Made by a program: the position numbers and the translations under genes. A stretch of DNA of 64,000 nt from positions 14,511,190-14,575,189 of the forward strand of contig CM060463.1 in the NCBI GenBank assembly GCA_030544235.1, written 5' to 3'. Source of the DNA: Lepturacanthus savala (Eukaryota; Chordata; Actinopteri; Scombriformes; Trichiuridae). Below are positions 1 to 12,814 of the stretch, one piece after another. The notes under the pieces were generated by a model, which was not told the DNA's origin, searched no databases, and was given only the letters and a program-made list of their open reading frames with translations. Position 1 is the first letter of the stretch; each line of letters opens with the position of its first letter.

Positions 1-3000
1 AAGGCAATGAAACAAGCAAAAATAAAAATCACAACCTTTGTTGCAGCCACATCTAGACAAGGATGAAGGCACAGCAGTTTTTCATGTTTCATGAGGTCAG
101 AAGCAAGTCTTAGCTAGTCTAGTTTATAGTCAATGGAGCAGACTGGTGAGGAAGATTAATGGGAGCGTTGAGTCCTTAAACCTGGAAATAAGCTCCGTGG
201 TTAAAATAAGCTTAAGCTATTTTCACAGTTTGTTCTACTACATAATATTTCTCAGTAAATACCTCACTCGTGATTTTTAAGCGTATACCTGTCTGAAAAA
301 AGGCAGTTGCTAACTAGTGGCTAAATGGGAGTGGAAATGTTGAAGTCATGCAACATGAGGCATGGAAATTATCTTCATGAGCAAAACATGCATCTTAAGT
401 ATCATAAACCTGTGTTTGCTTATTTTCTGAAATAATCCAAAATCCAATGGAAAAATTGGTTTAATTTCATGACAACGGTGGTGATATAAACTTCCGGGTC
501 GGACTACAAAAATACATCATCCCTGCAGCATTATATTGCCAATACAGAAAAAGAGCGAGGGCTTCTTATTATATCGCATTATGCATGTGATGTTACTTGC
601 CCAATCATGCATTATGAGGTTTTTACTAAAACCACGTTTCACATTCAGTTGTGTTCAATATATTTTCTTGGCTTTAAAACACACATTTTTCATAATCAAA
701 TCAAATTTTTCCCCAATCAAATCAAAACAAACCTATTTTTCTTTCATTATTTGCCATGACTACAGTAACACAGATGTGTTATTGCTTCTAGCAGGAATAG
801 ATTAGTGTTATATTTTTGCTTGGCTGTTTGCATCAGGTCATGATTGTTTTGATTTTGATGCCTCCTATGACATCTCTAGAGGTGTCTAAAAAACAATTCC
901 AATGTCCACATCCTGTATCCGCATTGTAAATGTATCAGCCTTTTATTCAACATTAATACTGAGCCGGGGAAACATTGCACTCCGAGTTCTCTAATTACAA
1001 TGCAGCTAATGTATTATTTCCTCCCCATGTGGGATTACTTTCATCTTTCCCATTAAGATGCACATTTTGTTTGGATACTCAAATTACAAACCCCATATTA
1101 AATCTGACTGTGCAAAAGGCATTGATCATAGCCCTGATAGCTGCTCTCCAACTTTGATTTAATTTGCACTTCCATTAATATCTATGAGACGTCCGATTGT
1201 CGTCCTGGGCATATTGATGGTATTGTAAGCCCTGCCTTCATATAATGTTCCCCAGCGGCAATGAGGAAATGTTACAGAGAATTAGGCCGAGAAGCAGGCT
1301 CAGTGGAACTGGCACTGCAGTCGGAAATTCATTACCCTAATAAATAGAGGGGGAAAAAAGAGAGAATCTTAAGAGAAATCCCCCCCCCTCTCACTTTCAC
1401 ATTCTCCCTTTCTCTCTCACCACAAAAAAACCCCTCACTTTGGTCTGATAGTGGACGACAGTAACTTAGGTGCTTCTTATTATTGCAGCTGGTGCACCCA
1501 AGGGTCTTCTTGGGACCCTGAGACATCTTAAAAATGTGCCTGATGATTCAATAGAATCACAGTCACTTACTGCCTATCCATCACAAGGCTTTATGTCTAC
1601 ATACAGAGGTATAGCTATTTGGATTTATGTGGCTGCATCTCTTCGATTTCTACATTAATGAGAATGGAGCTTAAAACGTGATAAAATATTCAGAATAGAA
1701 TGAAATGGACATCATTAAAAGAAAATACAATACAACTCCTGTAGAAGACTCAGCCCAAGCTAGATGAGTGTCAAGCCATGCTGATTTCTTATGTTGATTA
1801 ATGAAGTGCCAGCTGAGTATATGTACTGTTCCTCTTCCTTTGTTGAAGCCTTGACATGCTGTTTTCTATGGGGAAAACACCACTGGAGCCGAGAGACATG
1901 AGTTATGCTGTAATTAATGCAATCATGAAGATGAAAATAGCTGTTGTTGCAACTAGAAAATGACAATGGAGTGTGTGTGAACTGAGGAGGCAGAAGATTC
2001 ATTGTTAGGTGACTGCGTTCAGAGACTGCGCTGTCCTCTGAGACAGTGCATCGTTCAGTAAGTAGCATCTCTGAAACAAATATGTTTTACTGCGTCCCTC
2101 ACTTCCAGTAGCACGGCTTTTATTCTAGACATCTGCAAGCTTTTCAGAGGATGGCACAATTTTTTCCTTTTTTGTTTTCAGAAAGGGGGAGGGCTCCCCT
2201 TCTCTTACGATTCTGCCAGAGTGATTCATTTGCAGGTCATTAAAAAACTCGTCTTTTGAAAGCGTTAGGCTGCTCAGGTGGCGAAGCCTGTGCAGGGGAG
2301 ACATGTCGTAAATAAAGGCAGCTACATTTCAAATGCCATAAATAGGGGACACCTAAGGACCTTGCATGATTGCAGACATCTAATCATTTAATTTATGCGT
2401 GTCTAAAGGAGCCCTCATTAACATTCAAGTAGCACTCATCTGTCTAGCGGGATCATTCCGAAGGCTGCATCACTCTCAGATGGAACGTATCTATTTGGGC
2501 AACACAGCATGGCTACACACTCAGCAAGCACCTTCTCGCCTTCTCCCTCAATGTCATGAGAGACACAGCATGTAACTCTCATAACTTACAGTGTGTGATT
2601 TGTGATCCAGTGATTGTGTTGCTGTTAATGTGGAGAACCTTTGACAAAGTTAAAGTCATATTCTCTAGGTCACAGTACAGTGTTAAGACTAACACTTCTG
2701 ACTGTGTTGCGCCAAATCATTTAACCTTTTCCCAAAGCAGTCTGGACAGAAGGTGCACATACTGGACTGTATTTGCAGCCGCCTTTTGGTGAACACGACT
2801 GAATCCTGTGATGTTTATTTTTCATCTGTCTGAAGTCTTTGTTAGCAACGCGATACTGTAACACACCTCAGTGTCTGCACAGCAGATGCATGCATGACAG
2901 AAACTCAATAATAATTGGCATGGATTGCTTTTGACACATGCTGTTTGCTGACAGCTGCTTTGTTCTATGGTCAGATTTCATATTTAACACATCAAAGAGT

Positions 3001-5295
3001 TGGGATACTTCACACTCTGCTATGGACTGATAACAAGTCTGACACTTTGCTGTTAAGACAGGAGAGAACTGGTCTTTCAGTTGCATTCAGTGTTGCCTTT
3101 TTGCGCTTTCCTGCCAGACAAATGAAGTTATAAGCAGGCAGTGTTTTACGAGGAATGCAGTGAACATCATAGAGGAAGTGTCATGTTGATAATGAAAGAA
3201 TTATTGGCAGGAAATTCCTGCACCATGAAAGCATATTTTAAAAGTGTCGTTTGCACGAGTAGCATATTCAGTAAGCATGTGGATTCGATAACTTTTGCAA
3301 ACATGATATGTGACACTGTGGAAGTGTCTGTTCCGTAACAATGTCTTTGCAGTTGATGGTTTACAGAAGTGAGATGGTAAAAATAGGAAGAAGTGACAAT
3401 TAGATAAATGCCTTCTGCAAAAAGTAACTGTCCAGTCATAGCTTAGCATCTGCATTTCTACACATTGAAGTTGTGTACATGGAGCTGTGATGTGTCTGCC
3501 TAGCTAGCTAAAGGCCTGAGGCTACTTCCAGGCCCAAGAGTTAGCTTGGCATTAACTTATTATACAATATTGGGGCAATGGGTTGCAATACAAAATTAAG
3601 ACTATAAACAATACCATGTTAAAACATAGGTGTTGGCAATAAACCAATACTAGACTATTATCATGATATGACACTAAATATTTTTTATATCATAATATGG
3701 TGATGTAAAGTAGTCTCAGAGTTGTGTTTTCCTGTTTTTTTTTCTGCATTACAGTAAAGTGAAGTAATTTATGAACTCAACATATTAAGATCTAACTGGT
3801 AAACCATATAATAGAGTCACTGAATTGGCCCAGGCTCCAAAACACTCATACAAGAAAATTGTAAGGTAAGCAGACATAATGTAATCCGTTAAGCCTACAG
3901 TTTACAAAATATAAAAAATATTAGGCTAACTGTAAACAGTAATGGTCTTAACGTTAGCCTAATTAGTTGGCTATCTAGCTAGCTGATTCAGCTGAAAAAA
4001 CTAACAGTTACTGGCTCCACATAATAATACTTCTGTTCAGCACTGAAGTCAGGACTCATGGTTTCACATATTAACACATTATTGACAGCTTGACAGGCGT
4101 AGCAACCGTGAGGAGTGGGGAACACAAATTCCTCATCCAATCTAATATTCATTTTTGTTTTTAATTATTCATGATGCTGTGTTTTTTTTTTGTTTTTTTT
4201 TACCTTCACCTAATCTTCATTTTACTGGCCTGACCTTAAACACTTCATAATACTATCTAATAGCACCTTGTATTGCTAAATCTCATCCTGGCAATTTCAG
4301 AATTGATTTCAGCATTATATTACAATTCTGAACTAACAGGAAGAGCCTCAAGGTTTGAATTCTGGCTTTATTGAAATGTATCCAGACTTTTTGCCGCTTT
4401 GCACATTCAGCCATCTTGAGAGCAGGCATTGCTCCTGGGATATAACATTTACGTTATAGGACCCACAAGACTTGATAGCAGTGATGTTATTGATAAACTG
4501 ATAAGCCTTATTGATTAAGCCTTAACAGAGGCCCCTACTCTTTTTCTCGCTTCTTGTAAAAGAAGAAAAACAGCAGCGGCACTGTTCCAGAGTGTAAATA
4601 GGGGAAATACTTACATATTTTTTGAGAATAATGTCAATATTTTAAGAATACGTTGAAATACCATATTTTTTAAATTCAAAATAAAAAAAAAAGTCTTTTT
4701 CTTACTTTTTTCATGTCTGGCCTTAATACTCTTTCGTGGCAGCACAAACCTTGAAAATAGATAGGAGAGTATAAACTTAAAGGCCCTGGAGGAATGTTGA
4801 AGTAAGGGCAATGTCCCCTCATCAGTCCAGAATACCTACAACACCCCCATTTTATAAGGTAGGCCATAGCAAGGTGGGGCCCTTTTAATGATGATATGTG
4901 GAGTTAAACACCACATTTTAACCGAAGCACAGGGAGTGTGAGAGGCATGCTCTTCTATATAGTCAGTCTCCAGCAGCATTTTGATGTCTAACAAGAACAC
5001 AATAAATTGTTCCTCATTATTCAGTAATTAACTCCAATGCGCCGGGTCCCCATCCCCCTGCGCCACGCTCTAAATCACCACCCTCCTCCCCTCTTCTCCT
5101 TCTGCTACACAGCTCTTTAATTTCCTCTATGCTGTGGGGGGTGGGGGCAAGAGATGGTGGAAGAGGGGGGGGCACACACAGCTTGATGCACTCCATCATC
5201 CCCTTGCCACCCTCTTGTCACCCCCTCGTCCAATCTGAACTGCATCCTCCTCCTCCTTCATGCCAGCGCCTAAGCAATGTATGCTCTCCCTGCAG
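1..5295. other. Intergenic DNA, no gene recognised
   Basis: AT-rich sequence without a supportable coding region; open frames on both strands are short, lack family motifs and carry no paired splice sites. It contains a pyrimidine-rich run near 1380-1430 and poly-T runs near 4180-4200. About 950-1320 has mixed composition with several TAATTA/ATTA homeodomain-type cores, as seen in vertebrate conserved non-coding elements. The stretch 3480-4870 is very AT-rich and may include old degraded transposon sequence that I cannot assign. Conservation is inference only. Confidence 0.6.
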
Positions 5296-5367
5296 GACAT
5301 CGCCAGCTTGAAGGAGGAGAGCGGCCGCCTGAGCCGGGCCGACAGGCTCCAGTCACGTTCGACATAA
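5296..5367 (+). CDS. Candidate 3'-terminal coding exon, protein unidentified
   Basis: A pyrimidine-rich tract and CTCTCCCTGCAG form a good acceptor directly before 5296. The following frame reads 23 codons to a TAA: DIASLKEESGRLSRADRLQS, then three more residues. Codons have mostly G or C in the third position, unlike the AT-rich surroundings. The residue pattern (LKEE, RLSRADRLQ) is charged and could be the end of a coiled coil. No good GT donor lies before the stop, so if real it is a terminal exon, perhaps of an alternative isoform. I do not recognise the protein and see no matching upstream exon. It could also be a GC-rich regulatory element that happens to stay open. Confidence 0.28.
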   Translation, partial: DIASLKEESGRLSRADRLQSRST

Positions 5368-8300
5368 CGTCATAGCAGTACTACCAAGGCATCAACACCC
5401 CCAGCTCTGATCGCTGCCTTTTCGCAGGGCTTTCCCCTTCCTCCTCTGCTCTTAATTGTTAAAATGAGGTCATTAATTGGAGGCTGAGTCAAATCACCTG
5501 TCATTTCAGCTGGGAATCATCCGCTGATTGAAAGGTATCATAAAAACCTGCCCAGGGCCTGGTTTTTGCAGTGCCTGCTGGGAGCTCCCTTTGTGCCGTG
5601 ACAATCTCCGCCCATGGGCACACAACTCACTTTACTTTCTCTGGCGGAGATTAGGCGGGTAGTCTTGGGTGACACACATCCACGCGCATGGCCCAAATAT
5701 AGATTCAAGGGAGTCAGTAGTGTCAGGCACAATTCCTGGAGGATGTTGTGGGGAGTATTCGTTTTCCACTGTACTATTAACGCCCCTGACCTAATTGAGG
5801 ATGATGCTCAGACACACCACTTCCCTATGAGAGTGAGGTCAGGTTCATCTGAGGGGGTAATTGTGAAATTGGCATGTAAACTAGGACAATAGAACAAATG
5901 ATGAAAAATGAGGACAGATGACAAATCTCTAGATTTAGACATACAGTATCCCACTGCCTTTCCAAATGTAGTGTGGCGCTCCAGCGACTGAGCTGTATCA
6001 CATTGGGGATGTGTGTTTACTCTCCCCTAATGTCATAATTTGGCCACGCCGAGTGTTATTTTCTTAGACATCATGGAATCTTGCTCTAACGGTGCAACAA
6101 CCTCTTGGGTGTAACTGCGCATGGGGCTCATGAGAAACACATGCATCAAATATTTGAGGTGATGTCAACTTGAATGCGCCCAAACATTCTTCACCTCGTG
6201 ACAGCTACACCGCATGCTGCGAGGTACAGAAAGCAGTACTCTCAGCCACTTCAAAATGCTCCATATACTTAAAGAAAATCCCGGCGAAAATGTTGGCGAT
6301 ATTAACACGGAAAGACCATTAAAAAAACAAACCTAAATTATTCTGATGGCACGGTGCTACATAAAGCTTTGGGACCCCCGTTCCCCGCATGGACTTAATC
6401 TTGAGGAACACTACATAAGATGCTGACAAACCCGCTGTTTGAAATAAAAACCCTCTAAACACATGGCATTAATATTTAATGGTGCTGCTTCCTCGAGAGG
6501 CCACTCTGGGCTGCAGCACGGTGTCTGAAGGGAGATGGTATTAGTGCTGTGTGCTCTAGAGGAAGAGCAGCTTCACACTAATGAAGCGATCGGGGCCTGA
6601 ACTCTGAAGAAACCTCATATCCGATTAGTGAGCAGAGATGCATGTAAATATAGCAAAGACGCACGCGATAAGATCGCTTTGCACGTGGAGGTTTTGTGTC
6701 ACTAAACACAACAGCGTGTGTTTGCAAGAGTTTTGCAAGTAACAGCACATCTTTCGTTTAATTATTTCAATATTACAGTTTCTTCTTTGACCCTCAATGC
6801 AAGTGTTTTTCATTAAGGTTGGAGCTAGAGGAGTCGTATGCAAGCGAAGGGGTTAAACAGCACTATCCTCCCAGCAGCCATTAAGGCGCATGCATGTGTT
6901 GTGCAGCAGTGAAAACCACCTGACCTTGTCCACATCCGCTCGGCCGGGATGGGACAGCGTTTGAACCTGGCCAGTAAAGGACAGGCCATTTGGATGTTAT
7001 TAAAAAACATTAGAGTTCCTGAAGCCCACGCTACTCCCAAAGCCATCAGGTAATTTGAAAGAGATCCAGCGAATTTAAGATGTGCAGATGTTTTCGCTTT
7101 AAAACTGGCATCTGTTTATGCAGACACACTTTATGTTCGTAAAACCACAAAGGACCTCCAATAGGTTTTATGGAGCAGTATCAGCTCGAGCACTCAGCTT
7201 TGTAATTGTGCTGCACCAGGTAATGAGAAAATTGGTCACAAGCAGTGTTCCCCGTAGATGTAACCCACAACATACAAATTTTCACAGCATGTATCTACAT
7301 TTTTTTACTAGCCTATGCAGTATTATCTGAGCTGCTGTGCAGCTTTCAGGAGGTCAAACATGGTCACCGTTTAGAGCCTAATTCATATCAGAGGACTAAT
7401 TCTAAAAATACATGTGCAGATACAACAGTTTTCATTGAACTTTATACAATACCTATAAAACAACGCATAAAATACATAGAAGTTAACTTCTGTGGATTTT
7501 CAGTAGAGACGTGTGAATGGTGGCAAACAATCTCATGTGAGTGATGAGTAAACCCTTTGTATTAAAACTCTCTGTTTTCTTTAAAAGGAACTAAGGGGCT
7601 GTGGAACTTTTTCAAAATGTTTCAGTCTGGTTCTCATAAGAGAGAACCGAAGCAGCCTGTCTCAGAGTTGCTGATCATTTTCTGATGAATGCAGACTAAT
7701 CTTTGTTGTGTGACTAAAGTGCAACTTTCAACACAACTGATCAAAGGATTATAATAAAGAGACGGAAGATTAGGGTTATCATCTCTGTAGCTCCTCTGGC
7801 CTGGTTTTAATTATATCTGTCAAACAACTTTCAGCCTCTATTAGTAAATACTGCACATGCATAATATTTCTTAACTGTCATGTTTTAAGGCTCAGTTCTC
7901 AAGCCAATGTAAAAAAAAAAAAAAAAATGATGACCAAGATGTTAAATTGCACAGATTAGAGTATTGTTACCATTTCACACAAGTATTGTAACTATTTATA
8001 CACAATATGGACACAATTAAGGAGAAATGTTTTGTTATTGTTATTCAACATGTTCAATTGGACATTGTGGATCTAGGCTTCCCAATACTTCCTTTTCCTC
8101 AGATTTAAACTCATGTAGGTCACGTGACGAAATGATGCTTTGATTCGACTGTATTATCTATTCTCTGTAGACTTTAGAAAATGACTCTACTTTATGCTTC
8201 CTTTGTATTTGCTACATGCAGTCAGAGGTTTTGATTCAATACTAGTCAGACGAAAAAAAAGTGACATGCTGTCACACTAAATATTTATTGAGTGTATCTG

Positions 8301-8805
8301 ATGCAGTTACAGACTGGATGCACTACAGTATTGTCTCCTAAGGTAGATGAAAATGCATATGCAAGTTATGATTGACATGTCCACTTTAACAAGTTAGTTA
8401 CTGCAGCAGTAATATGACACATGCTGCTAATTGACTGACTTGCTCGAGTACATGAAGCTGATGTGTAGCGGTTATTTTGTATTATATTATTCAATATTAA
8501 TTAACATACGTCTTATCTCTTACATTGAAGACAATCTGTAACCATGTGAACCAAGTGAGCTAATTACAGTGCATAAGGGCTCCTGGAATAACTTTGGAGG
8601 TTTGGAATGAAACACGGGATATGAACAAATTAAAATAAGTGTAGGCTATATTAAAGTTGTGTAAGAGTTAGTGTCATCTAGTAGAACAGACTTGGCAGAA
8701 ATGGAATATAATATCCATGAGCATGTGTTAATTAGTATATAATTCAATCAAAATAAGAAATGGGTTTTTATTACCTTAGATTGAGTTGTCTGATAGACAT
8801 GTAGA
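5368..8805. other. Intergenic DNA with possible conserved blocks
   Basis: No gene is recognised. Stretches near 5440-5620, 6270-6620 and 6880-7060 have balanced composition, few simple repeats and dense ATTA/TAAT and CATTA cores, and look like vertebrate enhancer-type non-coding elements. Near 6960-7050 a short plus-strand open stretch ends at a GTAATT donor-like site, but a stop just upstream and the lack of a good acceptor make an exon unlikely. A 16-17 bp poly-A run lies near 7911-7927. Confidence 0.4.
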
Positions 8806-8995
8806 TACATGGGGAAGAAGAAGAAGAAGGAGAAGTACTTTATTGATCCCCAAGGGGAAATTCCTTCTCTGCAATTCACCCATCCTATAGGAGCATTGGG
8901 CAGCCACAGTGCAACATTTGGGGACCAAATCCAATGCAAATACAGGGAGAACATGCAAATTCCACACAGACAGAACCCGGGGCTGCCATGCTGCT
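8806..8995 (-). mobile_element. LINE/SINE 3'-tail-like dispersed repeat
   Basis: Read on the minus strand, this block has the phrase GTGTGGAATTTGCATGTTCTC, then a stretch ending GGGGATCAATAAAGTACTTC, and finishes in a (TTC)n tail at about 8815-8832. This order is typical of a widespread teleost interspersed repeat whose 3' end carries the GATCAATAAAG motif and a short microsatellite tail, consistent with retroposition. The copy is short with no reverse transcriptase portion, so it is a truncated, dead copy. I cannot name the exact clade (L2/CR1/RTE-type or a SINE borrowing such a tail). Confidence 0.65.
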
Positions 8996-11262
8996 ACAGT
9001 AGACCAGAATGGGCAAACCAAAGCCTAACTCTATAGAGAGGGTCTTTCACATTTTCATATTCTTTTTGGTCACCATAGATAAATCGTTGACCTGTTGGTT
9101 GATTGATCTGCAACCTCAGATGCTGCCAGAACTACACACTCTACCATTATTATTACAGTTAAATACTCTTCTACTGAATAATTTAGAAGTTGCCTTTGCT
9201 CCATTTTTTAACCTTAAACATCATATATAATGGTGTAATCGGTGGCTATGGTCATGGTATGTCCTGTGTACAGTGTAGAGCAATACTAAACATGGCTTCT
9301 GAAAATCCCTGCTGTGAATTGAAAAGTAATATTATATTGTGATGACATGGTGACTAAAAAACACCGGCATGAACCTACTTCACGAACATGCATTCATATA
9401 CAATAGCATCTACATAAACTGTTTACAGAGCTGACATGTGACCATAGTAGTCTTTATCACCATGAAACACTATTTGTCTGGGGAAATGAATGCCAGTGAT
9501 GCTATACATTCTAATACTAAATTAGGGGAAAAACACATACTGTAATAAAGATCTAAGAAATACAGTGAAGTCAAAGTAAAGCATCGCTGACACAGTCCGC
9601 CGACTAATTAATTCCTCTGGTAGTGTAAGGCAATTCTGTGCTTTTTTTCGTAGTATTAGTGATAGCGATACAGAACTTAAAAAATTAACCCCTTTCCTCA
9701 CTTCAGTGCTGGAGCACACATAGTATAATAATAGCTCATGTTATGCCTGATTCACACATGCAATTCCCATCCATAGCTGTATTTTTATGTGTCTCCCCAC
9801 TGTATAGTAATACAGTAAACAGTGTATAACTGTAGCAGCAGGAGATGGCAGTGCTTCTGGCAACTGCACTTTAATAGTCTCCTTGTCTGTAGAGTGAGAT
9901 TACTCTCTTGGTCTCCATATGTAATAGCAGAAAACAAATGTTTGGCAATTGAACATAATCTAGTAGCTAACACTGTGTTGTACGCCTCCACACTCACACT
10001 GACCTCTCTGGGAAACAGATGATGCTTAAGAACAATGTTTTCCTGTGTACTATTCTCACACTGACATAGCAGGCCACGCTCCTGTGTCCATTTCCCATTA
10101 TGTGACAAGGACATATTTCAGACTGAAGTGATCCAAACAGTGATCGACCACTTGAGAGAACTGTCTTTGAGAACAGAGGTCGAGGGGAGTGACAAGGACG
10201 AGTGTCCTACAAATGCCATATCCAACAGCTCCTGTTTTTCCAGTGGCACTTGAACTGAAATAGGCTCGCTCAACAAGGGACAGGCTTCAAGATTTTTTTC
10301 CACATACTTCAGAAAGACTATCATGTTGAAGCTTTGAGTGCTTGTTGGTGTGTCAGTGTGTGTAAATCAACAGAGCAGTGCTGGAATTCACAGGCCTCAA
10401 GGCCGGTGTGTTGTTGTGATGACACCGTTCCCTTGTTAGCAAAGATCAGACATTGCAGTGAAACTGGCAGTTCGTTGACTTTGGCTACATGCTATACCAC
10501 ACTTTTCAATAACGTAACAATGCTACTTTCTTGATTGAGATAAAAAGGAGGAAGCATTACCAATAAACTAAAAAAAAATAATGTGACCAAGATGCAGTAA
10601 TGTTCCTGACAGCAGCAACCAAGCTAATCTGGCAACACCCACATCTACTAATGTTTACCAGCATAAAGTCCACCCGAAATGGTATTTTGAGCATATATAA
10701 CTTCCATATTGTGACATCTTTCCGGTATGAACACCAGTGTGTGTCTATTGCAAAGTGTCCCCTACAATGGAGATATTCTAACATGTGCAGGACGTATCAG
10801 GCAGTGGTTAACCTTCAACTTACTCTTGTATATTGGTTGAAGTTGGGCATGTGGAGAGTAATTTTTTTTGCAATTTTTTATGGAAATATAGTTAAATAAT
10901 TGAACAGTATGACTACAGAAGTTCTCTTAAAAGGATTTAAAAGACATTTTTCAGATGACTTTATTAATGATAGTAACTAACAATTACACCTGTGCTTTTC
11001 CGCCTACGGTGATGAGCCATGATGCCATGAAAAAGGTCCATGTCATACTATTAAGTATAAATATATGATAAGATCACATGCTGACACACTTACAACATAT
11101 GTACATTCGATCTTATCTTACAATTGGAAATGCACGCACATTGGAGCTTTAATTTTATAGTTTGGTTTGTTTGCCCTTAGAAACCTTTCACTACACGTGG
11201 GTCGTCTTGATGCTGATCTTTGATGATCCAGCGGTTTCTTACAGGGATTAGTGGGTTTCCTA
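8996..11262. other. Intergenic/3'-flanking DNA downstream of the mdfic2-like gene
   Basis: No coding region is supported; open frames are short and without motifs. The part nearest 11262 would be 3' UTR of the minus-strand mdfic2-like gene, with a candidate polyadenylation signal at 10960-10965. The rest is AT-rich single-copy-looking sequence. Confidence 0.5.
10960..10965 (-). terminator. Candidate polyadenylation signal of the mdfic2-like gene
   Basis: TTTATT on the plus strand is AATAAA on the minus strand. It lies about 300 bp beyond the stop codon at 11263-11265, a plausible 3' UTR length. The hexamer is frequent by chance in AT-rich DNA, so this rests only on position. Confidence 0.3.
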
Positions 11263-11519
11263 CTAGTGATAGCATAATTCAGACATCTCCATAGCCAGCT
11301 CCAGGCAGTCACTTGCATCATCACAGGCACCGCACAGGCTGAAGTCGAAATCTAGGTGCTGGTCATCATCACTGCTGGGCGTAGAGTCCACTGTGGTGAT
11401 AACCTGTTTGTAGTCGGGACAACAGTGATCGGCGACTCTCCTACAGGAATCAGGTAGCATGAGGATCATATCGTATAAGCGACAGAAGAGACAGCTCAGG
11501 ACAATCCCTGCACAGTCAA
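11263..11519 (-). CDS. mdfic2: mdfic2-like gene, exon 3 (last): I-mfa domain and stop codon
   Basis: The minus strand has an acceptor (TGTTTGTCTCCCTCAG) and then a 257-nt exon starting in phase 1 and ending at TAG (11263-11265). It encodes residues 106 (split codon) to 190 of the predicted protein. Seen directly: DCAGIVLSCLFCRLYD at the start, paired cysteines in the middle, then ASDCLELAMEMSELCYH at the C-terminus. This order matches the C-terminal I-mfa domain of MyoD-family inhibitors, which bind and retain transcription factors and, for MDFI/MDFIC, act as Piezo auxiliary subunits. Here many of the domain's usual cysteines are absent, an acidic loop (SSDDDQHLDFDF) separates the halves, and the protein ends in CYH rather than the usual serine-containing tail, which points to MDFIC2. 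The function of MDFIC2 itself is not inferable from sequence. Confidence 0.8.
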
Positions 11520-12814
11520 CTGAGGGAGACAAACACAGTCGGGAATTATATTCAAAAGATTGTCTTTATTCATCGTTAAATGTATTTTGTTGTCGTCATA
11601 AAAGCCTGCAAATGCCTTCACACTTTTGCAAAGACTCACTTAAAAATGACGTGTGATGAATAGTATCTTCAGACATAAATCAGATCTGTGTTGCTATTAG
11701 AGCTGCTGGTCTTATCTTATCTTATAAAAGCCTCCTTTCCTTCCTTTACACATGCATAATTTAGGAAATCATGCCTTGCTCCCTTACAGAGAGAGACAAG
11801 GAAGAAAGCTGTTTGGAGACATAATCAATTACCAGAAGTCTCCCCTGTATACTTTGCCAAGAGCATTTCCAAGTTGTGTTTGTGGTTGCAGTGAAAAAAT
11901 GTGCTATGTGTCATCGCCGGAACCTTTGCCAAATGGTGCCTCCTGGGTGCTATGAAGCATGAGATCATCAAATGACACTGACCAGACAGTTAGTCACTGA
12001 AGACATATTGTAGGAAAGTCCTCATGGCTCGTGTTACAATGAATTTATAGAATGCACACCACCACCAATGACACACAATCCTCAGAATCTGTGATTTAGT
12101 TTCTTTTTTTTGCACCTGGATCTCCTTCAAAATTTGTTGGTAGACAATCATGTTGATTTTGTGTGACTGATATATGATGAAATGTTTCATGGCATTCTTA
12201 AGGCTTTAAAACAACAAGGATGAAAACCACTTCAAGTGAGTCAGACTGATGAAAACATGAGTTATGGTAATTCAGATTAATCATACGTCTGTACTGCAAT
12301 CTATGGAAAAACTGGCATCACATTTTGCAAGATTGTCTTGTGAATGTGGTTGCAATTGTATAGTGCATACAGGATAAAGGTCACATTGGTTTATGTCAGC
12401 TACAGTAGTTCATGTCTAGTAGAATTTGGAAATCAAATGTAATATGATATGAAATATTAGAAGCGAATGTTTTTTTTTTGGTTATATAGCAAAAGTACCA
12501 GATTTCCAGATTTCAGATTAGGTCAAGATAATACGAAACATATAGACAGAAATAAAAAAACAAACAAACAGTTGTGTAGAGTGTTGAACATAAAATTCCA
12601 AAGGCCCTTGTTTGCCTCATGTTTTAGGAGTAATGAGAGAGCATCAACATCTGGTTCGTGGAAATGTGTAATGTAGTACTATTTGCCAAGGACAGATCAT
12701 AACAGGTGGATGACTTTTTTCACCAGAGATAATAATTCAGTAAAAGGAAGGTTTTATAAAATCCATTTAGGATCAGCAATTTAAAATCAATATACCTGTT
12801 CGATCTGTCATTTT

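Noticed and set aside
6960..7052. Possible exon ending at a GTAATT donor near 7050
   Set aside because: A stop lies just upstream in frame, and the only usable acceptor is weak, so the exon would be tiny and poorly supported. It may be a conserved non-coding block.
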